DNA of 26,270 nucleotides. Origin: an uncultured Bacteroidales bacterium (GTDB lineage: Bacteria > Bacteroidota > Bacteroidia > Bacteroidales > UBA932). The stretch covers positions 1 to 26,270 of the forward strand of contig CAKMNE010000002.1 of the NCBI GenBank assembly GCA_927798505.1. The letters run 5' to 3'. The notes under the pieces were generated by a model. That model was not told the origin of the DNA, searched no databases, and saw nothing but the letters and a program-made list of their open reading frames with translations. Positions 7,266 to 14,390 of this stretch are shown piece after piece (within the stretch, counting starts at the first letter, position 1; each line of letters opens with the position of its first letter). The translations under genes were made by a program, and so were the position numbers.

Positions 7266-8837
7266 TTAAAGATTTTTAACACATCTTAACTGTAATCCTG
7301 AATTATACGCTGAATAAGACAGGCTCAATCTTCCCTTGGAATAGGTCTCGGTAAAGGTGGTCATTCCCGTGAACATCTGGAAGACTCCGCTCGAAGTGAT
7401 GGTATTCGAGCTGGAAGTCATAAGGTAGTTCACAGACGGTTTTCCGAGGCATTCCTCCACAGTGCATTTTGGAGAGGCGCAAACGTTAGTGAGGTATTTG
7501 CCGTTCACCACAGTTCCGCTCTGCACGAAATTGAATCCCATCTCATTGGCCTTCACTATGGTAGCATAGTTGAGGGTCTGGTCCCAGAACAGGGCGCTGT
7601 CATCCGTGACAGGCCCGCTCTCGCCGCCGTCGATATGCTTGTTGGAATAGCCGAACAGTTCCATGTACTCCGCACGGGTAGGCACGTGCCAGCCCTTCGG
7701 GCAAATGCCCTGAGCCCCTTCGAAAGAGTTGTAATTATCTGCTGTAAAGGCAGTTCCGAACACGGCCTCATAGCTGTAAAGATAGCCTAGAGCCTTGATG
7801 GACTCCTCGTCCGAAAGTGCTGTGGCGACAGTCCCGTCAGTAGAATACGGATACCAGACAGAACCCTCGGCAGGAGCGGCCACGGCGCTCATTCCCTCAG
7901 GCAGATAGGCCATAGGCTCCGTCATCCACTTCCTTCCCCCGAACACGCCGGTGGTGTAGGTCTTGCCGCGGTACTTGATGCAGCCCTCCAGCTCCTCGGC
8001 CTCACTCTCGTCAACCACTGTTCCGATCAGGCTGCCGCCGTCCTCCCAATTCTCGATTTCGCCTGCGAAGCTGGCTTTCATCATATCCGGAAGTATCTCA
8101 ATGCCAACCCCATAGGTGTAGCCGGAAAGCAGCTCGGCCTCGCCTGTTCCGGTGAGAAGGGTAGCCCCGTCAACTGCCACTCCGATTTCGAAGGAACCGC
8201 TCTGAGGCGCAATGATCACCCTGTACTTGCGCCCTTCCTCAATGGTCTCGGCCTTGATGTCAACAGGCGCGGCGCTCTCATCGGCAGCAACCGACAGCGA
8301 ACCGTCAGAAGCCTTAATCACTTTAACGGACGGCCTTACGCCCTTCACCACAACATCGCCTACCTGGACTCCCGGGTTGTCTATGCTGATGACAATCTGC
8401 ACCATCTGGTGGCGGAACACTGTCAGCAGAGCATCTCCCTGAGGGAATACATTTTCCTTGAAGGCGAACATAAGGTCGGAAGCGCCGGCTCCCGCGCTCT
8501 GGTCCGTTGCAACGCTGAAGCTCTGCGGCACCCCACCCTCAATGTAAGGGTAGTAAGCGGAAACGGTGCAGCTCTGCCCACCGTCGGCGTACCATTTGAG
8601 AGAGGATGAGAACACCCTGTCGGAATAGCTCAGGCAGGCATTGTCCGCATACAGGCTTCCGTCTGAGCGGATTATGCTCAGACCTATCATATCCCCCTCC
8701 TCGAAATTGGTGGAAGTCGCTTTAGAGATAATAGGTTCAAGTCTGATCACAGCGCCATCTGCCGGTGGCAGGGGAGTTTCCCTGTTGCAGGCCAGCAGTG
8801 CAAGGGCTGCGAAAATGATTAATCCATGCTTTTTCAT
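7266..8837 (-). CDS. Fimbrillin-like / FISUMP fusion lipoprotein
   Basis: This 523-residue predicted lipoprotein has signal peptide MKKHGLIIFAALALLAC with lipidated Cys17. Residues about 30-270 resemble the fimbrillin/Mfa-like family: ISKATSTNFEEGDMIG, YYPY, SDLMFA and the FRHQMVQIVISI segment are typical of that fold. From about 285 onward lies a FISUMP domain with the motifs GRKWMTEPMAYLPEG, LGYLYSYEAVFG and QGICPKGWHVPTRAEY. It starts 6 bp after the DUF6850 gene and precedes a second FISUMP lipoprotein. I infer a surface adhesin-like or ligand-binding protein. Whether the fimbrillin part can polymerise by strand exchange is unknown; the fused C-terminal domain argues for a tip or anchored role rather than a fimbrial shaft. 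Confidence 0.8.
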   Translation of the reverse strand: MKKHGLIIFAALALLACNRETPLPPADGAVIRLEPIISKATSTNFEEGDMIGLSIIRSDGSLYADNACLSYSDRVFSSSLKWYADGGQSCTVSAYYPYIEGGVPQSFSVATDQSAGAGASDLMFAFKENVFPQGDALLTVFRHQMVQIVISIDNPGVQVGDVVVKGVRPSVKVIKASDGSLSVAADESAAPVDIKAETIEEGRKYRVIIAPQSGSFEIGVAVDGATLLTGTGEAELLSGYTYGVGIEILPDMMKASFAGEIENWEDGGSLIGTVVDESEAEELEGCIKYRGKTYTTGVFGGRKWMTEPMAYLPEGMSAVAAPAEGSVWYPYSTDGTVATALSDEESIKALGYLYSYEAVFGTAFTADNYNSFEGAQGICPKGWHVPTRAEYMELFGYSNKHIDGGESGPVTDDSALFWDQTLNYATIVKANEMGFNFVQSGTVVNGKYLTNVCASPKCTVEECLGKPSVNYLMTSSSNTITSSGVFQMFTGMTTFTETYSKGRLSLSYSAYNSGLQLRCVKNL

Positions 8838-8843
8838 ATCGTA

Positions 8844-10367
8844 TCAAAAATCTAATCCTACTGTAATTGATGCGCCTGCGCGTGTCCTTCCGTCAAGCAC
8901 TTCGCAAGGACCAAGGCCAAGCAGGGCCTCGGCATCCAGCCCAAGGAACCAGGACTTGCCGCCCGGATACCACCTGGCCTGCAGTCCGCCCTTTGCCTTA
9001 GGCATGCAAAGGTATTCGTAAATCTGTGCAAAACCCTGCTCGTAGCGCAGCGGCAGCCCGTCCACCTGCACCTCGCTCAGCTGCGACTCCCGCTCATCAA
9101 GGCTGCCGAGCGAAGCCCCCAGCCAGAGTTCCAGCTCCAGGCTGCCCAGGTGGTAGCGTCCTGAAACGCGAGTGTCCAGAAGCTCCGTCTGCTGCCATTT
9201 CAGATATGGATACACCAGCGAAGAGAGCGAGCGCTGGATCTCACAGCGGGCTTCGGCTCTGAAGGTAAACACCTGACTATCATACTGATAGGACGGAGAA
9301 AGCAGCAGGCGCCGCCTTTCCAGAATCCGGTTGGAACCATAGGTCTTCACGGTGGTGATGCCGCCCTCCGAAATCTTGTCCAGCACGCTTTCGCTGTTGG
9401 TCTGCGCGCTACCTGTAAGCGAGAGCCTGAGGCTGTGCGCACCCATCCTGCATCCTAGTCGCAGGGCGAGTTCATCGCTTGGGAATGTGTACCATATGAA
9501 CTCCTTCTCTCCGGCTACGCCCCTTTTGTGGCGGTACTGCAGGGAAGCGAAGGCCTTATCCTTCCATCCCGCCTCCAAGGCAGCCCCGAAGCTGTTTTCG
9601 CTCATCGGAAGGCTGTTCACTCCCGGCTCCGCCAAATGCACGCCGCTGCCGGTCCAAAGCTCGCTGACTCCATACATCTGCCCCTTGTCCAGGAAGGCCT
9701 GCAGGTAGCCCTGCGTCAGGCCGATCTGGTCGGCGCTTATGGTTTCGGCCGCCCTGCCAAGCAGAGCATCCGCTTCGACAGATAAACCGCCGCTGTGCCA
9801 CATCATTCCGGCGGCGCATTCCAAGTCCAGGCGGTAATTCAGATGTCGCAGGTCCTTGCGTTTGGAATAGTTGCGGGAGTTCATAGTGAATCGTCCTCCA
9901 AGCCTCCAGCTTTCGTCCAGATCCACGCTTATGCCTCCGTCCACCAGGTAGCTCTGAAGCGTCTTGCGGCCCGGGGTGAACTCCCACACCTCGATGGGGA
10001 AGTAGCCGGGTTCTATGGACATGGGCCCGCACATCCCCTCGCCCTGCCTCTGTTCGAAGGCGAAGGCTCCGGTCATAGAGAAGCGGTCCAGATGCCTTAT
10101 GGCCCGGGTCTGTGCTCCCGCTGTCCAAAGCGACGGCGCCGCCCAAGCCTCTTTCAGTCCGCCCTGCTCCCAGCCCGTGTACAGTGAGGCTTCGGCGGCG
10201 CCGACACTTCCCATCCTTATGCCGTTGACTCCGACCCCGTCATTCCACAGGTTGTCGAGCAGCACCCTCTCGTAGCGGGACTGCGCCTTGATTTCCCCTG
10301 CGAAGCACAGGAGGGTCACGATCAAGCTAATCGTGCAGAGACTGTGTTTCGCGTTCATAGAAATCAT
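8844..10367 (-). CDS. DUF6850-family outer-membrane beta-barrel protein
   Basis: This 507-residue predicted outer-membrane protein has a signal peptide ending at about IKA|QS. The mature part has alternating hydrophobic and polar strands rich in aromatic residues, and the chain ends in GLDF, a C-terminal aromatic typical of a BAM signal. The N-terminal stretch with LWNDGVGVNGIRMGSVGAAEASLYTGWEQG matches my memory of the DUF6850 family, found downstream of DUF4876 and TonB-receptor genes in Bacteroidetes. The start overlaps the end of the DUF4876 gene; ATG 10358 (MNAKHS) is an equally plausible start. Function is unknown. It could be an accessory porin or a partner of the receptor and lipoproteins in the same operon. 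Confidence 0.75.
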   Translation of the reverse strand: MISMNAKHSLCTISLIVTLLCFAGEIKAQSRYERVLLDNLWNDGVGVNGIRMGSVGAAEASLYTGWEQGGLKEAWAAPSLWTAGAQTRAIRHLDRFSMTGAFAFEQRQGEGMCGPMSIEPGYFPIEVWEFTPGRKTLQSYLVDGGISVDLDESWRLGGRFTMNSRNYSKRKDLRHLNYRLDLECAAGMMWHSGGLSVEADALLGRAAETISADQIGLTQGYLQAFLDKGQMYGVSELWTGSGVHLAEPGVNSLPMSENSFGAALEAGWKDKAFASLQYRHKRGVAGEKEFIWYTFPSDELALRLGCRMGAHSLRLSLTGSAQTNSESVLDKISEGGITTVKTYGSNRILERRRLLLSPSYQYDSQVFTFRAEARCEIQRSLSSLVYPYLKWQQTELLDTRVSGRYHLGSLELELWLGASLGSLDERESQLSEVQVDGLPLRYEQGFAQIYEYLCMPKAKGGLQARWYPGGKSWFLGLDAEALLGLGPCEVLDGRTRAGASITVGLDF

Positions 10368-11517
10368 TGCTTGAATTATTCGTGTCAGAGAGTATTTCGT
10401 AGCCTGCTGCCTCGCTCGCGGCCTCGTCTCGAGAGCGCATCAGAGTGTGGCAGAGGAAAGAATTCTGAAGGCTCACATAGCCGGCATCCAGCTCCGGAAT
10501 CAGGCGCTTTGCGTTGGCCGATGATGATCCGGAAAAAACCTCCACGGCATCTATAACATCCTCGTAAGGGATGGCTGTAACCTTGTCCACCGTGCTTCCC
10601 GGCACCTGGCGCACATCCGGCTCGCCCCTCAGCCTGAACAGCAGGGCGGTAGGGGAGTTTATGGAGAAGGTGTAGGCATTGGCAATGCCGGTCTTCACAA
10701 CCACATCCATATACCTTGCCGGGTCAATCTTGTCCCCAGGCACAGGATGGTAGGTGGTGTTGGTGAAATATGTATTGTTGTAGCAGACGAAGTAGCCCTC
10801 CTTGTTGAGGTTGACCGACTGAGGGTATCTTGCGCTATGGTCTATCGCGCCCTTGAGCACCAGCACCGCATCCTCTCCGGGCTGTAGAGGAAAACTGCCG
10901 CCGTCCCCCGGGAAGCGCCATACGCACTGGGCTATAGGCGCGAACTCAGGGTAGGTGACATTGCCTTCCCCGTCCCTGGAGATGAAAGGATTGGTAGCCA
11001 TGGCATTGTAGGGCAGCAGGGTGCCGAAGCACAGGCTGTCCAGGTACTGGACTTCGTAGTGGTTGTTGTGAAGAATGATGTACTGGTCATTCTGATAGGT
11101 GCCTTCCTCCGGGGTTTTCAGGCAGCCGCCGCAATAGATTTCCTTGATGACTATGGTGCCGGCCTTGGATCTTTTGAGCTGAATGCTCGCTGCAGTGACG
11201 CCCCGGCTGACAATCACCTTGTCGGCCGTGCCGTTGAACACATCAGCGTCCCGGCGCTCCGAAACGCTAAGCCTGTACACCCCGCTGCTGAGCTGCAGCA
11301 CAGCCTTGCCCTCTGAGCCGCTCACCGCGCTGTAGCAGTGCCCGAGGTTGATTTCCTCCGCCTTCACGGTCACTGCTCCTGCGGCCTCAAAGCCCTCCGG
11401 CCAGATGACACTCACCTCAAGCGTGCAGAGAGAAGCCTGGAAAGGGTTTTGCTCCAGGGAAAGGCATCCGCAGAGCATCAGGGAGGCAAGAGCCAGATAT
11501 GCAAGCATTCTTCTCAT
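10327..11517 (-). CDS. DUF4876-family lipoprotein
   Basis: This 396-residue predicted lipoprotein has a signal peptide with lipobox LCGC and lipidated Cys18. Residues about 30-105 look like a carboxypeptidase-regulatory/transthyretin-like beta sandwich (TLEVSVIWPEGFEAAGAVTVKAE, then SSGVYRLSVSE). The rest begins with GTIVIKEIYCGGC, then a segment with YIILHNNHYEVQYLDSLCFG that I recognise as typical of DUF4876. The ATG at 11517 forms an ATGA overlap with the stop of the TonB-dependent receptor, so the two are coupled; upstream in-frame codons lie inside that receptor gene and lack a signal peptide. By position it is the likely surface lipoprotein partner of the receptor, analogous to SusD-type partners but of an unrelated family. 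No ligand is known to me. Confidence 0.82.
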   Translation of the reverse strand: MRRMLAYLALASLMLCGCLSLEQNPFQASLCTLEVSVIWPEGFEAAGAVTVKAEEINLGHCYSAVSGSEGKAVLQLSSGVYRLSVSERRDADVFNGTADKVIVSRGVTAASIQLKRSKAGTIVIKEIYCGGCLKTPEEGTYQNDQYIILHNNHYEVQYLDSLCFGTLLPYNAMATNPFISRDGEGNVTYPEFAPIAQCVWRFPGDGGSFPLQPGEDAVLVLKGAIDHSARYPQSVNLNKEGYFVCYNNTYFTNTTYHPVPGDKIDPARYMDVVVKTGIANAYTFSINSPTALLFRLRGEPDVRQVPGSTVDKVTAIPYEDVIDAVEVFSGSSSANAKRLIPELDAGYVSLQNSFLCHTLMRSRDEAASEAAGYEILSDTNNSSNDFYERETQSLHD

Positions 11518-14312
11518 AGTTTCAATCTGCAGCTGAGTCCGTAATAAAAGTCCGGGGTGAAAATGGCCCCCACTCCGGTTGCCCACGAAACCACATAGGG
11601 TCTCGAATAGGTGAAATTGTTTGCGAAGAAGGAGATGCTGACCTTGTCCCCGACTTCCTTTGTAATGCTGAGGTTGGCGCAGGCATAAGGGCCGTAGCCG
11701 TCCTGGTCGAAGGTGTAGATGTTGCCGGATTTCAAAATCAGGTTGCTGAAAGCCGGGTCCGAAGCCTGAGCCTGCGTGAAAGGATGCACATTGCCGTCCA
11801 CGTCCATATAGGAAACCGGATAGACATACCAGTAGCCGTCCTCGCTCCTTTGGGCGTAAGGCTGCCCGTCGGCAATGGAGATGTTCCTGCTCATCCTCAG
11901 CAGCGAGGCCTCCAGCCTCAGTGTGATGATGAGCCGAGCCTCTGGGATATGGGTGATTGCCGTGAGGTTGGCATCCAGATTATGGGTGATCTTTCCGTTC
12001 ATGACAGGTGCGGAGCTGCCTCCGTTGGCATACAGTCCTGCGTATTGGTAGGACTTGTCCGGCTCCGAACTGTGGGACCATCCGGTCTGGTAGTACCAGC
12101 AGAGCCTGTCATCGTGGGAGCTGGTGCCGCACCAGGAGGCGTCAAGCCTGAACTTGGTCCTCAGAGGCTTGATTTCCGGGAAGTCCGCGGTCAGCTCGAC
12201 ACCGGCCCTGCGCACCGGCTTGCCGTTTTCCTGGCGGGTGGTCTTTACAAAAGTCCTATCAATCACCTTGGTGTCCATCAGGGTCCATCCCTCATCCTCC
12301 GAGCCCCTGACATAGACTTCGCCCGTCTGGTTGTCCACCCTGATGTCGGTAAGGGCACCGGTGGTGAACCCGCTCGGCCTGGCGCTGATGCGGTAGGAGA
12401 AAGGAGAGTATGCGGTTCCCAGAGTGTATGGATTTTCGGTAATGTTGATATAGCCTACCAGAGAAACAGAGGTCTGTCCCAGACGGAAATCCATTCCCAG
12501 CTCGGAGTTGCTGCTACGCTGCCAGCGAAGATCCGGATTGTACTCCAGGGTGTATGGAATGGTGTAGTACACATATTCCGAACTGCCCTCGTAGGAATAG
12601 CCGAAGGTCTGGATGTCCCTGTACTCCTGCTGAGGGTAGAGTATGTAGAAAGAAGGCAGTTTTTCGGATATGCCCCATCCTCCCCTGACGGAGAAGTTGT
12701 CGGAAAGCTCCAGCTTTGCGTTGAAGCGCGGGGACAGGCTGCTGACATTCCTGTAGGACGAGCCTTTCACCAGCACGTTTTCCTGCCTCAGTCCGAAGGA
12801 AACGCTCAGTTTGCTCCTGCCTATGGGGACAAGGGCCTCTTCTTCGGCGTAGAGGGAGAAGTTGTGCATAAAAGGATAATCGCTGTATGGCCTCGGCCTG
12901 TAGCCGTGGTCGGCGAGTGCAGGGTCCAGGTAATATTCTCCCTGCCCCGTGTTGCCGTTGGCCTTCCACTGCGCACCGGCTTTGAACTTGCTCTTCACGG
13001 CTCCGAAATTTCGGTTGAGGCTGTATTTCAGGGAGGCTGCAAGGTCCAGTTCCTTGGAGTCAGTAATCAAGTCCGAGTAGTAGAGCACGGGGCGTTTGAC
13101 GGCCAGACTGTAGCCCTGCTGCTCGTAGTGCACCGCGGGCTGGTTGGAGGAGAAGGAGTTGTATTTATGAACCTGCGAGAGGTCGTCTTCGAACGAAAGG
13201 GAAGCCTCCGCCTTCAGGGAGGTGATCCATGGCTTGCCAAGCATCCAGGATATGGAGGAATTGGCACGCAGGGCATTCGCCCTGGCCTTGTTGAATGCGC
13301 CCGTAAAGGCATCCGGATCATCTTCCGTATTCATTCCTCCTATGTTTGCGGAAAGCCCGCCCTCGAAACGCAGGTTGTGGGCGAAATTGTTGCTGTAAGT
13401 CATCGAAAGCCCCCTTCTGGTGTAGGACTCGTAAGGGCTGTACAGCTTTTTTGTGGCGCGGGCCCATTCGCCGCTGACATTCAGCACGCCCTCATCCCCA
13501 AGGCCGATTCCCTTGGAAACGGAAGTCTGCCAGGTCCTCGGGTTGACGGAAAAATTCACGTTCAGGGGAGTCTTGCCGTGGCGGGTGTGAATCCGCACCA
13601 TCCCGCTTCCCAGGTCGCCGTATTCGGCGCTCGGCACGCCGGTTATCACCTCCACCGACTCCACATTGTCAACGCTGATGCTGCGCGTGTCCACTCCTGC
13701 CATTTCCCCGAACCCGGCGTTGCTGCCAAGGCGCACGCCGTCCACCTCCACGGCTGTGCCGAAAGCCGCATTGCCTGCCGTGCTGCCTCCCTGACGCAGG
13801 GAGAAGCTGGTAGCCGTCGTAAGGTCAGGATTTATGGTCTTGCCTCCCGGAAGCAGGGCTGAAACATCCGAAAGGGAGGACATCTGCAGATGGTTGAGCG
13901 CATCGCGCCCCAGGGTCGTGGTAGTGTTGAGGCCCGTCTTTGCCCTTTCTGCCGTCACCGTCACCTCTTCTATGGCAAGGGAACTGATTTTCAGGGAGAA
14001 ATCCAGCTTGAGGTCCCTGTCCTTGATCTCTATTTCCACGCTCTTGGAAACATAGCCCAGGCAATCCACTGTCAGCAGGTAGTGTCCTTTCGGAATATCG
14101 GTGAATATATAGACTCCTTCGGCATTGCTCATAGCCCAGATGGTGCCGTCGTCGATTTTCAGGGCAGCTCCCGGAATTGGGGCATCGCTGCCTTCCTCCA
14201 GTATGGAGCCGGTGATGTCAAATCCCGTAGCTGCAGCCGATATCGGAAGACCCGATATCAGTAGGGCGGCTATAGCGCCCGCAAGGACTTTTTTCAGCCG
14301 TTTTGTATCCAT
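11514..14312 (-). CDS. TonB-dependent receptor with N-terminal carboxypeptidase-regulatory-like domain
   Basis: This 932-residue outer-membrane receptor uses TonB energy to import a ligand. A signal peptide (MDTKRLKKVLAGAIAALLIS) is followed at about 30-110 by a carboxypeptidase-regulatory-like domain (FDITGSILEEGSDAPIPGA). Next come a TonB-box-like segment (IEEVTVTAERA), a plug domain at about 125-250 (AVEVDGVRLG, VESVEVITGVPSAEYGDLGSGMVRI), and a 22-strand type barrel to the C-terminus (GLSCRLKL). It is the first gene of the operon and lacks a SusD partner, so glycan import of the SusCD kind is not indicated. The pairing with DUF4876/DUF6850 and the divergent iron-sulfur/HMA protein makes a metal, metal chelate or redox-linked ligand a reasonable but unproven guess. 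Confidence 0.92.
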   Translation of the reverse strand: MDTKRLKKVLAGAIAALLISGLPISAAATGFDITGSILEEGSDAPIPGAALKIDDGTIWAMSNAEGVYIFTDIPKGHYLLTVDCLGYVSKSVEIEIKDRDLKLDFSLKISSLAIEEVTVTAERAKTGLNTTTTLGRDALNHLQMSSLSDVSALLPGGKTINPDLTTATSFSLRQGGSTAGNAAFGTAVEVDGVRLGSNAGFGEMAGVDTRSISVDNVESVEVITGVPSAEYGDLGSGMVRIHTRHGKTPLNVNFSVNPRTWQTSVSKGIGLGDEGVLNVSGEWARATKKLYSPYESYTRRGLSMTYSNNFAHNLRFEGGLSANIGGMNTEDDPDAFTGAFNKARANALRANSSISWMLGKPWITSLKAEASLSFEDDLSQVHKYNSFSSNQPAVHYEQQGYSLAVKRPVLYYSDLITDSKELDLAASLKYSLNRNFGAVKSKFKAGAQWKANGNTGQGEYYLDPALADHGYRPRPYSDYPFMHNFSLYAEEEALVPIGRSKLSVSFGLRQENVLVKGSSYRNVSSLSPRFNAKLELSDNFSVRGGWGISEKLPSFYILYPQQEYRDIQTFGYSYEGSSEYVYYTIPYTLEYNPDLRWQRSSNSELGMDFRLGQTSVSLVGYINITENPYTLGTAYSPFSYRISARPSGFTTGALTDIRVDNQTGEVYVRGSEDEGWTLMDTKVIDRTFVKTTRQENGKPVRRAGVELTADFPEIKPLRTKFRLDASWCGTSSHDDRLCWYYQTGWSHSSEPDKSYQYAGLYANGGSSAPVMNGKITHNLDANLTAITHIPEARLIITLRLEASLLRMSRNISIADGQPYAQRSEDGYWYVYPVSYMDVDGNVHPFTQAQASDPAFSNLILKSGNIYTFDQDGYGPYACANLSITKEVGDKVSISFFANNFTYSRPYVVSWATGVGAIFTPDFYYGLSCRLKL

Positions 14313-14333
14313 ACACTACAGAATTATGCCTTG

Positions 14334-14341
14334 CAAATATA
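14334..14341 (-). promoter_or_regulatory. -7 box of the minus-strand surface operon
   Basis: On the minus strand the sequence is TATATTTG, a full match to the Bacteroidetes TAnnTTTG element, ending 21 nt before the receptor ATG. A TTAG about 19 nt upstream (plus-strand 14362-14365) is a weak -33 candidate and falls on the -7 box of the divergent gene. No ribosome binding site is visible in the short leader. Confidence 0.5.
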
Positions 14342-14362
14342 TTATTTTCCGAAGAGAATCGC

Positions 14363-14370
14363 TAACTTTG
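14363..14370 (+). promoter_or_regulatory. -7 box of the plus-strand FeS-S46-uvrA operon
   Basis: TAACTTTG matches TAnnTTTG and ends 20 nt before the ATG at 14391. Its -33 region would fall at about 14338-14344, on the -7 box of the divergent operon, so the two promoters cannot easily be occupied at the same time. I see no clear -33 TTTG. Confidence 0.5.
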
Positions 14371-14390
14371 AAGGATTAAAATTTTACGTG

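Noticed and set aside
11784..13862. 692-codon plus-strand open frame antisense to the TonB receptor
   Set aside because: It is a shadow of a well-supported receptor gene in GC-rich DNA; the translation has no family motif, signal peptide or membrane pattern.
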